Assembly: GCA_050031985.1 (NCBI GenBank)
Contig: JBNAIG010000043.1
Span: 1-64,000, forward strand
Length of the DNA stretch: 64,000 bases
Source of the DNA: SZUA-368 sp028533045
GTDB taxonomy: Bacteria > Spirochaetota > Spirochaetia > DSM-2461
Direction: 5' to 3'
Shown here: piece after piece, positions 6,992-15,796 of the stretch
How positions within the stretch are numbered: the first letter of the stretch is position 1
Layout: every line of letters begins with the position of its first letter
Translations under genes and position numbers: made by a program
The notes under the pieces: generated by a model
Told to the model about the DNA's origin: nothing
The model's database searches: none
What the model saw: the letters and a program-made list of their open reading frames with translations, nothing else

Positions 6992-8383
6992 ATGAGTTCA
7001 GCTGAAAGCAGCCTGTCCGTAAAAGCAGGTGTTCAGAAATTCGGTCGATTTATGAGTGGTATGATTATGCCCAACATCGGGGCGTTTATCGCTTGGGGTT
7101 TAATTACCGCCCTGTTTATCCCCACCGGATGGATTCCCAATGAAAAAATGAGTTCCCTCGTAGGTCCTATGATCACCTACTTACTTCCCCTCCTTATCGC
7201 CTATACCGGTGGTAAGCTTGTCTGGGGCGTCCGAGGTGGTGTTGTTGGTGCCATTGCAGCCATGGGTGTTATCGTTGGTACGGAAATCCCCATGTTTATC
7301 GGAGCCATGATTATGGGTCCCCTGGGCGGTTGGGTTATTAAACTGTCTGACAAAGCCATAGAAGGTAAAGTTCCCGTAGGTTTTGAAATGCTGGTAGACA
7401 ACTTCTCCGCCGGTATCCTTGGTATGGGTGTCTGTCTCCTGGGTTTCTGGGTTATGCAGCCCATCCTTACGGTTATTATCAACGTCCTTCAGAGTGGTGT
7501 GGAAGTGCTGGTTAACGCCAAACTCCTCCCTCTTACCTCCCTCTTTATCGAGCCCGGTAAGGTTCTTTTCCTTAATAACGCTATTAACCACGGGATTCTT
7601 ACTCCCCTTGGTGTTCAGCAGGTTCAGGAATCGGGAAAATCCATCCTCTTCCTCCTGGAAACCAACCCCGGTCCCGGTCTCGGAATCCTCCTGGCTTACG
7701 CTATCTTTGCCAAGGGTAACATCAAAGCTTCCGCTCCCGGTGCCATCATCATCCACTTCTTTGGTGGTATTCACGAAATCTACTTCCCCTACATCCTTAT
7801 GAGACCTGTTCTGATCCTCGCCGCTATGGGTGGTGGAGCCGCCGGTGTACTTACCAACCTTATCCTTGGTTCCGGTGCTGTAGCTTCCCCCTCTCCCGGT
7901 AGTATCATTGCTCTCTTCTTTGTTTCTCCCAAGGGCGGATTCCTTCCCATCCTGATAGCCGTCATCGTTGCCGCTGCGGTTTCCTTCGTAATAGCCATGC
8001 CCTTCGTAAGAAAGTTTGCCGACGAAACCGATGAAAACGCTCTGAACGATGCTCAGAATCAGATGAACGCCATGAAGGCCGACAGCAAGGGACTGGGAAA
8101 AATCACCGAAATCCTTTTTGCCTGTGACGCCGGTATGGGTTCCAGTGCGATGGGTGCGAACAAGCTGACCAAGATGCTTAAGGCGGAAGGTCTGAGCATT
8201 AAGGTTGAACACTGTTCAGTTGACGCCATTCCTCCCACAGCTCAGATGATTATCTGTCACCGTGACCTGATGGAAAGAGTTAAATCTTCCGGAACCAAGG
8301 CACAGTGTATTAGTGTTACCAACCTGGTTAACGCTCCCGAATATAAAGATGTTGTATCTATGGTGGTAGCAAGCCATAAGTAA
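6992..8383 (+). CDS. mtlA: PTS mannitol transporter subunit EIICB
   Basis: This inner-membrane permease takes up mannitol and phosphorylates it to mannitol-1-phosphate. Residues 1-345 are the EIIC membrane domain with the substrate-site loop GGIHEIYFPYI; residues 370-463 are EIIB with the phosphorylated cysteine C378 in ACDAGMGSSAMG. The EIIA domain fused to the C-terminus in E. coli MtlA is absent here and is supplied by the next gene, as in many Gram-positive systems. At 463 residues the length fits EIICB. The start has a modest site (GAGAGGT, 6976-6982). Codons are strongly biased (GGT, TCC, CCC), which suggests high expression. Confidence 0.95.
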   Translation: MSSAESSLSVKAGVQKFGRFMSGMIMPNIGAFIAWGLITALFIPTGWIPNEKMSSLVGPMITYLLPLLIAYTGGKLVWGVRGGVVGAIAAMGVIVGTEIPMFIGAMIMGPLGGWVIKLSDKAIEGKVPVGFEMLVDNFSAGILGMGVCLLGFWVMQPILTVIINVLQSGVEVLVNAKLLPLTSLFIEPGKVLFLNNAINHGILTPLGVQQVQESGKSILFLLETNPGPGLGILLAYAIFAKGNIKASAPGAIIIHFFGGIHEIYFPYILMRPVLILAAMGGGAAGVLTNLILGSGAVASPSPGSIIALFFVSPKGGFLPILIAVIVAAAVSFVIAMPFVRKFADETDENALNDAQNQMNAMKADSKGLGKITEILFACDAGMGSSAMGANKLTKMLKAEGLSIKVEHCSVDAIPPTAQMIICHRDLMERVKSSGTKAQCISVTNLVNAPEYKDVVSMVVASHK

Positions 8384-8400
8384 ACCTAAACTTGTCCCTT

Positions 8401-8499
8401 GCGCCGATGCGTGAGCGATAGGAGCGGCGCGAAGCGGTGCCGCAGGCTTGCCTGCGGTACGGAACCCGCGCATAGCGCGACCCCGGGCCCGGCCCGGGG
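8401..8499 (+). repeat. GC-rich cluster of four hairpins between mtlA and mtlF
   Basis: Consecutive stems are GCGCCG/CGGCGC (8401-8406/8425-8430), CCGCAGGC/GCCTGCGG (8440-8447/8450-8457), CGCGC/GCGCG (8467-8471/8475-8479) and CCCCGGGCC/GGCCCGGGG (8481-8489/8491-8499). Base composition is far above that of the flanking genes. It has no T-run. REP-like elements in this position stabilise the upstream message and lower the downstream one; that role is inferred. Confidence 0.55.
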
Positions 8500-8539
8500 G
8501 CACGTCCACAAAATATGAACCAAAACCAAGGAGAAAGAG

Positions 8540-8998
8540 ATGGGTTTTACCGATTACTTAATCAATGAGAAGGCTGTAATTTGCGGCCTTAAGGCGGACA
8601 ACTGGGAGGATGCCATCGTTAAGGGCGGGCAGGTCCTTGTAGAAAAGGGCGCGGCCACTCAGGAGTATCTGACTACAATTGTTAAAAAGATAAAGGATAA
8701 CGGGCCCTATATTGTTATTGCTCCGGGAATTGCCATGCCCCATGCCCGTCCCGAAGAAGGAGCTCTGGCTCTGGGTTACGGTCTTGTGACTCTTGACCCG
8801 CCGGTGGTTTTTAACGACCCCGACAACGACCCTATTTCCCTTCTGATCTACATTGCGGCACCCGATGTGAAAGCCCATAACGAAGAAGCGATTACCCAGG
8901 TGGCCGACCTCTGTGATGAAGAGGATCAGGTAGAAGCCCTGGTTAAGGCGAAAAGTGAAGATGAAATTATCGAGATTCTGAAAGGAACGCTCAATTGA
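8540..8998 (+). CDS. mtlF: PTS EIIA component, mannitol/fructose class
   Basis: A 152-residue cytoplasmic phosphocarrier that passes phosphate from HPr to the EIIB of MtlA. The phosphorylated histidine is H68 in the motif GIAMPHARPEEG. The block GPYIVIAPGIAMPHARPE is closest to the ascorbate/mannitol-like EIIA branch (UlaC/SgaA type), so the symbol rests on context. AAGGAG (8527-8532) precedes the ATG. Its TGA overlaps the TTG start of the next gene. Confidence 0.88.
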   Translation: MGFTDYLINEKAVICGLKADNWEDAIVKGGQVLVEKGAATQEYLTTIVKKIKDNGPYIVIAPGIAMPHARPEEGALALGYGLVTLDPPVVFNDPDNDPISLLIYIAAPDVKAHNEEAITQVADLCDEEDQVEALVKAKSEDEIIEILKGTLN

Positions 8999-10254
8999 TA
9001 ACTAAAGCAGTCCGCCTTCACGGTAAAATGGACTTGCGCCTGGAGGAGTTTGAACTCCCCCCTCTGGAGGACGACCAATTACTGGTTAAGGTGATTTCGG
9101 TGGGTCTTTCCCGGGAGACGTACAAGGCGGCTGTTTTAGGTACGGAGCACCTGAGGGTGCCCGATAATGCGGCGATAAATCCGGTTATCGTGGGCCATGA
9201 ACTGGCCGGCGAGATTGTGGAGGTCGGCGCACAGTGGGAAGACAAGTACCGGGCAGGGGAGAGATTTACTCTCTGGTCCCCTGCGGGACGGGACGAATCG
9301 GGTGATTGCCCGGGGTTTTCCTACACCTACTGCGGCGGGGATACGCAATACGCGATTATTCCGCCGGAGGTAATTCAAAGAGGCGGGATTCTTCCTTACA
9401 AAGGAGAAGGATTTTACAGAGCGGCCTTGACGGAGGCCCTCTCCCGCACGATTGGCGCCTGCCGTTCCCTTTTTCGGACGGACCGAAAGAGACACGCCCA
9501 CTACCTGGGAATTAAGGACGGTGGACGGATGGCTATTATCGGCGGATGCGGGCCGGTGGGCCTGGCGGCGGTGGATTACGCCCTTTCCGGCGAGTTCCGC
9601 CCCAAACAGCTGATTGTGACCGATATTGACGAGGGCCGTATTGAACGGGCCCGGAAACTTTTTGGGCAGAAGGCCCAGAGAGCGGGAATTTCCCTGATGA
9701 TTCTGAACCGGGAGGAGTTTGATGCCCCCCGGAAGACGATTATGGAGCTGACCGATAACGAAGGCTTCGACGATTTGCTGGTTCTGGTTCCCACCGCCGG
9801 AGCTTTGGAACTGGGCGAGAGTATGCTGGCCCGGGGCGGCTGTATGAATTTTTCGGTGGAAACGGGCGACCGGGATTTGTCGGTTCCCGTAAATTTTTAC
9901 GATCTCCTTTACGGAGAAAGACATATTATTGGTACCGATTGGGGCAACATGCAGGATATGCGGGAAGCCCTAGAATTAATGGAAGAGGACAAAATTGGCC
10001 CGGAGGTTCTTATTACCCATATAGGCGGGCTCGACGCGGCGGCGGAAGCCACCCTTAATATTCCCGGGAACGGGGATGGGAAAAACCTGATTTATACGGA
10101 TATTTCCCTGCCCCTTACGGCCCTGGACGAACTGGAAGAGAAAGGCAAGGGGTCCGATTTTTATCGTGACCTGGCCGGCATTGTTAAAAAAAATAACGGT
10201 CTTTGGAGTGTTGAAGCGGAAAGCTACCTCCTTCAAAAGGCCGAAAAGATTTAG
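8995..10254 (+). CDS. Zinc-type medium-chain dehydrogenase, SorE-like
   Basis: The 419-residue protein has the MDR fold: a GroES-like N-terminal domain with GHELAGEIVEVG and a Rossmann domain with GGCGPVGLAAVDYAL near residue 180. It is closest in style to L-sorbose-1-phosphate reductase and related polyol-phosphate dehydrogenases. The usual catalytic zinc cysteine near residue 38 is not seen: the segment reads VGLSRETYK. Placed between EIIA and HPr, it probably oxidises or reduces a sugar or polyol phosphate made by this PTS. Start is the TTG at 8995, overlapping the mtlF stop, with AAGGAA (8982-8987) upstream. Confidence 0.75.
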   Translation: MITKAVRLHGKMDLRLEEFELPPLEDDQLLVKVISVGLSRETYKAAVLGTEHLRVPDNAAINPVIVGHELAGEIVEVGAQWEDKYRAGERFTLWSPAGRDESGDCPGFSYTYCGGDTQYAIIPPEVIQRGGILPYKGEGFYRAALTEALSRTIGACRSLFRTDRKRHAHYLGIKDGGRMAIIGGCGPVGLAAVDYALSGEFRPKQLIVTDIDEGRIERARKLFGQKAQRAGISLMILNREEFDAPRKTIMELTDNEGFDDLLVLVPTAGALELGESMLARGGCMNFSVETGDRDLSVPVNFYDLLYGERHIIGTDWGNMQDMREALELMEEDKIGPEVLITHIGGLDAAAEATLNIPGNGDGKNLIYTDISLPLTALDELEEKGKGSDFYRDLAGIVKKNNGLWSVEAESYLLQKAEKI

Positions 10255-10286
10255 AAAGTATAGACTGGAATTTTTAGGAGAAAATC

Positions 10287-10547
10287 ATGACAGAAGAAAC
10301 AATTGTAGTACCCAACCCCACCGGACTTCACACCAGACCTGCCAAGAACCTGGTAGCCGAAGCAAAGAAGTTTGAAAGTGACATTACTATTGTTCTGGGT
10401 GAAAAGGAAGCAAGCGCCAAGAGCCTTCTCAAACTGATGAAGCTCGGAATCAGCCAGAATGCCTCTATTCAGCTGAAATGTGAAGGAAGCGACGAAGCGG
10501 AAGCGGCGGCGGCTCTCAAGTCCTTTATCGAAAAACTGGAGGACTAA
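10287..10547 (+). CDS. ptsH: Phosphocarrier protein HPr
   Basis: An 86-residue general PTS protein that carries phosphate from enzyme I to EIIA. The phosphorylated histidine is H15 in PNPTGLHTRPA. Ser46 in AKSLLKLMKLGI is retained, the regulatory site used by HPr kinase where that enzyme exists; no such kinase is in this window. TAGGAGA precedes the ATG. The ptsI gene follows after two bases. Confidence 0.95.
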   Translation: MTEETIVVPNPTGLHTRPAKNLVAEAKKFESDITIVLGEKEASAKSLLKLMKLGISQNASIQLKCEGSDEAEAAAALKSFIEKLED

Positions 10548-10549
10548 TT

Positions 10550-12265
10550 ATGGCAGGCATACCCCTCTCCTCGGGCATTTCCCAGGGAAAGATTCACCTT
10601 ATTAGGGAAGAACAGTCTTTTAGCCGAGAGCCCATTGGCCAGGACCAGATTGAGAAAGAAGCGGAGCGGTTCCGCATTGGGCGGGACAAGGCCGCCAAGT
10701 CTCTGGAAGCTTTGGTCGAGAAGGTTCGGCGCGAAATGGGAGACGACAAGGCAGAGATCTTTGAAGGTCATCTGGAAATCCTGACTTCCGAAGATGTGGA
10801 AGAGGGGGTCCTGGAGATTATTACGGAAAAACTGGTAAGCGCCGAATACGCCTCGGATATTTTTGCCGAAGAAAACGCCCGGGAAATGGAAGAACTGGAC
10901 GATGAGTATTTTCGCGAAAGGGGCCAGGACTTCCGTGACATAGGACGCCAGCTGATAAAAGGTATTTCCGGTCAGGGCGAAGATGAACGGGAACTGCCGG
11001 AGGATGCAGTTGTCGTGGGCGAGGAACTGACTCCGACCCAGACCGCTTCTCTTGACCTTTCCCGGGTGAGAGGATTTGTGGTTAAGCGGGGGGGGAAAAA
11101 TTCTCATGCCGCTATTATCGCCCGCTCCCTGGAAATTCCGGCGGTGATGATTTCCGATGACGACGAATTCGCCAAACTCAAGGAAAATGTCCCCTTCTCC
11201 ATGGACGGAGATTCGGGAGAATACTGGCTGAAGCCGAATAAACAGACTGTGAACGAACTGGACCGGCGGGATCGAAAGAACAAGAAGGACAAGGAGGAGC
11301 TCCTCCAGCTCCTGGATCTTCCCGCCGAAACGACCGACGGGAAAACCATTGGGCTTTACGCCAATGTGGGCGGCCTGCACGATGTGGAAATCGCCACCCG
11401 GTACAAGGCGGATGGAATCGGTCTTTTCCGAACGGAGTTTCTTTTTATGGAGACCATGACGGCGCCCACCTTGGCCCGGCAGACCGAGATTTACCAATCC
11501 GCCATTGAACAGATGGACGGGCGCTACGTTATTATCCGGCTTCTCGATACGGGGGCGGACAAGCCGATTTCCTACATGCCCCTCCCCCAGGAGGACAACC
11601 CCTTCCTGGGTATCCGCGGGATACGCCTTCTTCTCCAAAGAGAGGATGTTCTCAGAACCCAGATCCAGGCCCTATTAACGGCCAGTAAAGCGGGTAAAGT
11701 GGGTATGATGATTCCCATGATTAACTCCCTTAAGCCGATTGAACGTATCCGAACCCTTGTGGAAGAGGAAAAAACGGCCCTGGGATGGGACGGACCGGAC
11801 AATCTGAAGCTGGGTGTTATGATCGAAACTCCTGCGGCGGTCCAGATGATTAAGGAAATCCTGAACAAGGTGGACTTTGTGAGCATCGGTACCAACGACC
11901 TGACCCAGTACACTCTGGCGGCAGACCGGGGTAACCCCCAGATGGATGACTATTACGACGAATTCCACCCGGCCGTACTCCGCTCCATCGCCCATACGAT
12001 TAGACAGGCCAAGAAAAAAGGCGTTCTGAACGGAATTTGCGGTGAGCTGGCGGGAAATCCCCTGGCTCTCCCCTTCTTCATCGGACTGGGTGTGGACGAA
12101 CTGAGCGGTACCGCATCAAACCTGCTCAAGCTTAAGCGGATTATCCGCAAAACCAACTCCCGCGATGCGGCGGAACTGACCGATGAAATACTGCGAATCC
12201 CCACTTCCGAGGGAATCAAGGCCCGGCTAAACCGCTTTCTCACGGAAAGAGATTTATTAAAGTAA
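10550..12265 (+). CDS. ptsI: Phosphoenolpyruvate-protein phosphotransferase (enzyme I)
   Basis: Enzyme I starts the PTS by autophosphorylating from phosphoenolpyruvate and passing phosphate to HPr. In the 571 residues I see the phosphohistidine site GGKNSHAAIIARS (H186), the PEP-binding GIGLFRTEFLF, the VSIGTNDLTQYTLA block and the active-site cysteine in CGELAGNP (C497). Length and order are normal. It is the last gene of the operon and is followed by a strong terminator. Encoding HPr and EI inside a sugar-specific operon suggests that mannitol is a principal PTS substrate of this organism. Confidence 0.96.
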   Translation: MAGIPLSSGISQGKIHLIREEQSFSREPIGQDQIEKEAERFRIGRDKAAKSLEALVEKVRREMGDDKAEIFEGHLEILTSEDVEEGVLEIITEKLVSAEYASDIFAEENAREMEELDDEYFRERGQDFRDIGRQLIKGISGQGEDERELPEDAVVVGEELTPTQTASLDLSRVRGFVVKRGGKNSHAAIIARSLEIPAVMISDDDEFAKLKENVPFSMDGDSGEYWLKPNKQTVNELDRRDRKNKKDKEELLQLLDLPAETTDGKTIGLYANVGGLHDVEIATRYKADGIGLFRTEFLFMETMTAPTLARQTEIYQSAIEQMDGRYVIIRLLDTGADKPISYMPLPQEDNPFLGIRGIRLLLQREDVLRTQIQALLTASKAGKVGMMIPMINSLKPIERIRTLVEEEKTALGWDGPDNLKLGVMIETPAAVQMIKEILNKVDFVSIGTNDLTQYTLAADRGNPQMDDYYDEFHPAVLRSIAHTIRQAKKKGVLNGICGELAGNPLALPFFIGLGVDELSGTASNLLKLKRIIRKTNSRDAAELTDEILRIPTSEGIKARLNRFLTERDLLK

Positions 12266-12288
12266 TATCCCGGAAGATATAACATTTA

Positions 12289-12324
12289 GGGCCCGGCGGG
12301 TAAAACTCGCCGGGCCCTTTCTTT
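12289..12324 (+). terminator. Terminator of the mannitol PTS operon
   Basis: A perfect 10-bp stem GGGCCCGGCG (12289-12298) with CGCCGGGCCC (12308-12317), a 9-nt loop and a T-rich tail TTTCTTTT. Confidence 0.88.
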
Positions 12325-12343
12325 TCTGCGGGAAATATAAACA

Positions 12344-12374
12344 GTAAATAAAAAAGGCCCCGCCAGACGGGGCC
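12344..12374 (-). terminator. Terminator of mtlD
   Basis: Read on the minus strand, GGCCCCG (12374-12368) pairs with CGGGGCC (12362-12356) around a 5-nt loop and is followed by six T residues and TATTTA. It ends the leftward mtlD message, back to back with the ptsI terminator. Confidence 0.85.
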
Positions 12375-12389
12375 CCATTATTATCTTTA

Positions 12390-13538
12390 TTATAGGTTCT
12401 CTTTAATGGCCTTCTCCATATCATTATAGAAGGCTTCAACCTTAGCACCCAAGCCGGTCAAGCCGGAGAGTTCGTCGAAAACCTCGCCGGGACTTTTGCT
12501 TTTGAGCATATCCTTAAGTTCCCCAACCTGGGGATCCTCGTCACTCTTAAAGTACATGGCGGCGGCGGCTCCCAGAAGAAGTTTGTCATAGGGGAGATTA
12601 TTATCCATAGCCGCCGTTACGGGGCTGGCGATTCTTTCTCCCTTAGTTAATTTTCGTACCGGCTGACGGCCGACTCTCTCTACGCTGTCGATAATGTAGG
12701 GATTGGCAAATCTTTTGAGGATTTTTTCTATATAGGCGGCGTGGGCTTCCGGGGAAAATCCGTGCTTGGCAACCAGGGCATCTCCCGACTGGGTCATGAT
12801 TCCCTTAACAAGGCGGGCTACCGTTTCGTCCTCAATCGCTTCTTTGATGGTGGGAAATCCCAGATACTGACCGATCCAGGCACAAACGGCGTGTCCCGTA
12901 TTCAGGGTAAAGAGCTTTCTTTCCACCCCGGCTTCCAGGTTTTCAACCGGTGTCATACCGGCAATTTCCGGAACCTGCCCCTTAAAAGCCGCTTCTTCCA
13001 CAAGCCATTCGCAGAATTCTTCTACGCGCACCTTGGTAATATCGTCCCCTGCTTCCATGGGAGGAACAATTCGATCCACGGCGGCGTCGACAAAATTCAC
13101 CCAATCGGGGAGGTCCGTATCCAGTTCGTCCACCACCAGTTTCTTAAGTTGCGATGTGGCCCGAACGGCATTTTCACAGGCAATCACGTTGAGCGGTTTG
13201 GTTCTTCCCTGTGCTGCTCCGACCTTAATAGCTTTGACAATATTGGGGGAGATAAATTTGAGGATGGGAGGTCCTACGGCGGTGGTTACCACATCGGCCT
13301 CGGCCAGAATATCTATTAAGGCCGGATCTGAAGAAAGTTTGGCATCCACATTTTTCACTGTCACCACATTCTTGTTGTCGCCTACCACTTCTACTTCGTA
13401 CTCACCCTTTGAAGCGAGCTGCTTAACCATTTCTTCCTGAACATCGGCAAAGGTTACCTTGTAACCGGCCTGAGAAAGGAGCATTCCAATAAAACCGCGG
13501 CCAATATTACCGGCCCCCATCTGAACGGCACTTTTCAT
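12390..13538 (-). CDS. mtlD: Mannitol-1-phosphate 5-dehydrogenase
   Basis: This cytoplasmic enzyme oxidises mannitol-1-phosphate to fructose-6-phosphate with NAD+. The N-terminal nucleotide-binding motif is MGAGNIGRGFIG, and the conserved NTGHA block is present mid-protein. From the ATG at 13538, preceded by GGAGGA, the product is 382 residues, the usual MtlD length; the frame stays open 18 codons further upstream without a binding site. It is transcribed away from the PTS operon but towards its 3' end, and is divergent from the MtlR-like regulator. Confidence 0.95.
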   Translation of the reverse strand: MKSAVQMGAGNIGRGFIGMLLSQAGYKVTFADVQEEMVKQLASKGEYEVEVVGDNKNVVTVKNVDAKLSSDPALIDILAEADVVTTAVGPPILKFISPNIVKAIKVGAAQGRTKPLNVIACENAVRATSQLKKLVVDELDTDLPDWVNFVDAAVDRIVPPMEAGDDITKVRVEEFCEWLVEEAAFKGQVPEIAGMTPVENLEAGVERKLFTLNTGHAVCAWIGQYLGFPTIKEAIEDETVARLVKGIMTQSGDALVAKHGFSPEAHAAYIEKILKRFANPYIIDSVERVGRQPVRKLTKGERIASPVTAAMDNNLPYDKLLLGAAAAMYFKSDEDPQVGELKDMLKSKSPGEVFDELSGLTGLGAKVEAFYNDMEKAIKENL

Positions 13539-13621
13539 AATTTCCTCCATAATATCTTCAATTGGAAGAGCACTTTTTTGAACTCTATTCAAGAAATAAG
13601 TAAAAAAATACTCATAGTCAA

Positions 13622-13650
13622 ATCATAGGAAAATCGGGCCGTTTTGTCAA
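13622..13650 (-). promoter_or_regulatory. Promoter of mtlD
   Basis: Minus-strand TTGACA (13650-13645), 17-bp spacer and TATGAT (13627-13622). It gives a leader of about 75-80 nt before the ATG at 13538. Confidence 0.7.
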
Positions 13651-13678
13651 ATGAATCGGTCCGAAATATGAAAAAATC

Positions 13679-13706
13679 TTGAAAAGATATATTTATATGC
13701 TATAAT
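13679..13706 (+). promoter_or_regulatory. Promoter of the MtlR-type regulator
   Basis: TTGAAA (13679-13684), 16-bp spacer and TATAAT (13701-13706). Just downstream GCATACAACGGTGTACGC (13716-13733) is a near-palindrome that could be an autoregulatory site. The two divergent promoters are separated by only 28 bp between their -35 boxes. Confidence 0.65.
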
Positions 13707-13753
13707 GAAATGGACGCATACAACGGTGTACGCAAAAGGTGTATTGAATACAA

Positions 13754-15787
13754 ATGAAAGACCGCCAAAAAAAAATGCTTCGCCTCCTTCTTAGCCAACA
13801 TGAACTCTTCCATTTAGAGGACCTGGCCCAGGCTTTTGACATTGGAAAACGGACGGTCTCCCGCGACCTGGACAACATAGAAAGATGGCTCTCCCTCAAG
13901 GGAGCCAGACTGGAAAGGAAACCGGGCCAGGGGATTACTGTTAGAACCTACGGAGGCACGACGGAAGACCTTCTCGACGCCATAAACAATTCGGGAAATT
14001 ACTTTGACGCCCTCGATCCATCGGTACGAAAGAACCTCATTCTCCTTTATCTGCTTTACAACAACCGGGAGATTAAGATTTCCGAGATGGCGGCGGCCTT
14101 TCTTATCAGCGACACCTCGGTCTGGAACGATTTGAATCTGATCGAAGCCAAGCTGACTCGGCCCACTCTGGTCCTGAATCGCCATAAGGGAGTGGGAATT
14201 CAAATAACCGGAGAGGAGTCCCAGGTGCGACTGGAATTTCTCAAAGTTTTAACAGAGCTTATCTCGGTTCAGACGGTTATACCCTACCTCTACTCTCTCA
14301 AAACGGACAATGTGAACTCCCTGGAAATGAATCAGCTGAATTTCTTTATGGAAAAGCTGAATTTTCCCACCAATGGAGGCACAATTCTGCAGGCCCTCTC
14401 CGAACTGGCCGAGGATAGGGGCTACCAATATACCATGTCCGGGGAAGCGGTGCTCTACTTTTACCTGCAATTGTCCCTTCACCGAATTAAAGCGGGCTGT
14501 CTCATAGAGGAGGACTTTCCCTGCCAGCCCAGCTTTAAAACACCTGCAAAAAATCTTCTGTCCGTTCTTTTGGAGCGAATATTCAGCGGGCAATTACCGG
14601 AGGGCGAGATATCGTTTCTGGCCCTTTTTATGGGGGTTTTGGAAACGGGGAGCCCCCCCGAATCGGTGCCTTTCCACGGGGAACTGGTAAAGGAAAAGAC
14701 TATACAGGAATTTACCAACGAGTTTATTGACAGCCAGAGTAAGCTGGATAATCACATGTACTATCTGAATGACAAGGTAAAATCCATCCTCTACCTAACC
14801 ATATCGTCCCTGGTCACCCGCCTTCGTTACGGGATTCCCCTGTGGCACGGAGAGTGGGGAAATACACCGGGAAACAGGGAAAAGCTGGAACTAAAACGGG
14901 GAGCCCTTACTAATCTTGTAAAAAAGTATTTCTCAATAATCCCCGATCAAAAAGACTTGGACTACTTTATTCTTTACTTTCAATCTCTCTTTTTTCAGGA
15001 GAAGGATATTCCCCGTCAGAAAATTCGCTGCCTCGTCTGCTGCTTTGAAGGAATAGGACTCGCCTCCTATCTTCAATCTATTTTGCGTAAGGAACTGGAT
15101 GTGTTGGATGTGGTGGAATCCACAGCGGTATTTAAAATTCGACAGGATTACCTGGAAGCCAACCGTATTGAACTAGTTATTTCTACCTTTCCCCTGGCGG
15201 GAATTACGATTCCTGTGGTAAAGATAGCTCTCCCTCTCAATAAGGCCCGTCTTATTGAAGATATTACCGGTGAGCTGAACAATATTAATTTTTCACAGAG
15301 AAAACAGGAATTACCCGATGGAGAGATGCTCCGTCGCCTGGATGTCCCCTTTGATAAGATTATCCGCTTCATAGGGGACTTTTCCTACCTGACCATGGAG
15401 TACACCGAAGATAGTGATGAAATCATAGATCATCTGGCGGAAACCCTTACCGATTCTGTAAATATGTCAATTCAATTAGCAAAGGACCTGAAAGAGCGGG
15501 AGGAACTGGGTTCCCTCTCCTTTGAGGAGTATGATACCCGGGTATTCCACTGTAAATCGCCAGCCCTTGCCGCCCCCCGGGCGGGAATAATAGAATTTAC
15601 AAGAAAGTCCCCCCAGCGCATGCTCTTCCTGGCCGCCCCCGATCCCTGTCCAGACGGGGAAAGAAAACTTCTCTCCACCATTACCCTCTCCTTTCTGGAC
15701 AATCGCCGTTTTAGGGACGCCCTGATGAAAGGGGGCCTGAGCGACATGCGGCGAGTCCTCATGGACGTGTACAAAGAATTAATATAA
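13754..15787 (+). CDS. MtlR-type PRD-domain transcriptional activator
   Basis: A 677-residue regulator controlled by PTS phosphorylation. An N-terminal winged helix (FHLEDLAQAFDIGKRTVSRDL) and a second Mga-like helix-turn-helix are followed by two PRD domains (about 190-410), an EIIB-like domain with Cys in LVCCFEGIGLASYL and a C-terminal EIIA-like domain. The architecture is that of MtlR/ManR/LicR activators. The EIIA-like active site reads VFHCKSPALAAPRAG rather than the usual PH(G/T)R form; a histidine is kept but the context has drifted. Divergence from mtlD and proximity to mtlA make mannitol control the likely role. Confidence 0.85.
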   Translation: MKDRQKKMLRLLLSQHELFHLEDLAQAFDIGKRTVSRDLDNIERWLSLKGARLERKPGQGITVRTYGGTTEDLLDAINNSGNYFDALDPSVRKNLILLYLLYNNREIKISEMAAAFLISDTSVWNDLNLIEAKLTRPTLVLNRHKGVGIQITGEESQVRLEFLKVLTELISVQTVIPYLYSLKTDNVNSLEMNQLNFFMEKLNFPTNGGTILQALSELAEDRGYQYTMSGEAVLYFYLQLSLHRIKAGCLIEEDFPCQPSFKTPAKNLLSVLLERIFSGQLPEGEISFLALFMGVLETGSPPESVPFHGELVKEKTIQEFTNEFIDSQSKLDNHMYYLNDKVKSILYLTISSLVTRLRYGIPLWHGEWGNTPGNREKLELKRGALTNLVKKYFSIIPDQKDLDYFILYFQSLFFQEKDIPRQKIRCLVCCFEGIGLASYLQSILRKELDVLDVVESTAVFKIRQDYLEANRIELVISTFPLAGITIPVVKIALPLNKARLIEDITGELNNINFSQRKQELPDGEMLRRLDVPFDKIIRFIGDFSYLTMEYTEDSDEIIDHLAETLTDSVNMSIQLAKDLKEREELGSLSFEEYDTRVFHCKSPALAAPRAGIIEFTRKSPQRMLFLAAPDPCPDGERKLLSTITLSFLDNRRFRDALMKGGLSDMRRVLMDVYKELI

Positions 15788-15796
15788 ACTGGAATC

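Noticed and set aside
7181..8212. Long leftward open frame inside mtlA
   Set aside because: It is the antisense of a gene with strong codon bias and full family motifs; its translation is low-complexity and has no start signals.
10544..11638. Long leftward open frame inside ptsI
   Set aside because: Antisense shadow of a highly conserved gene.
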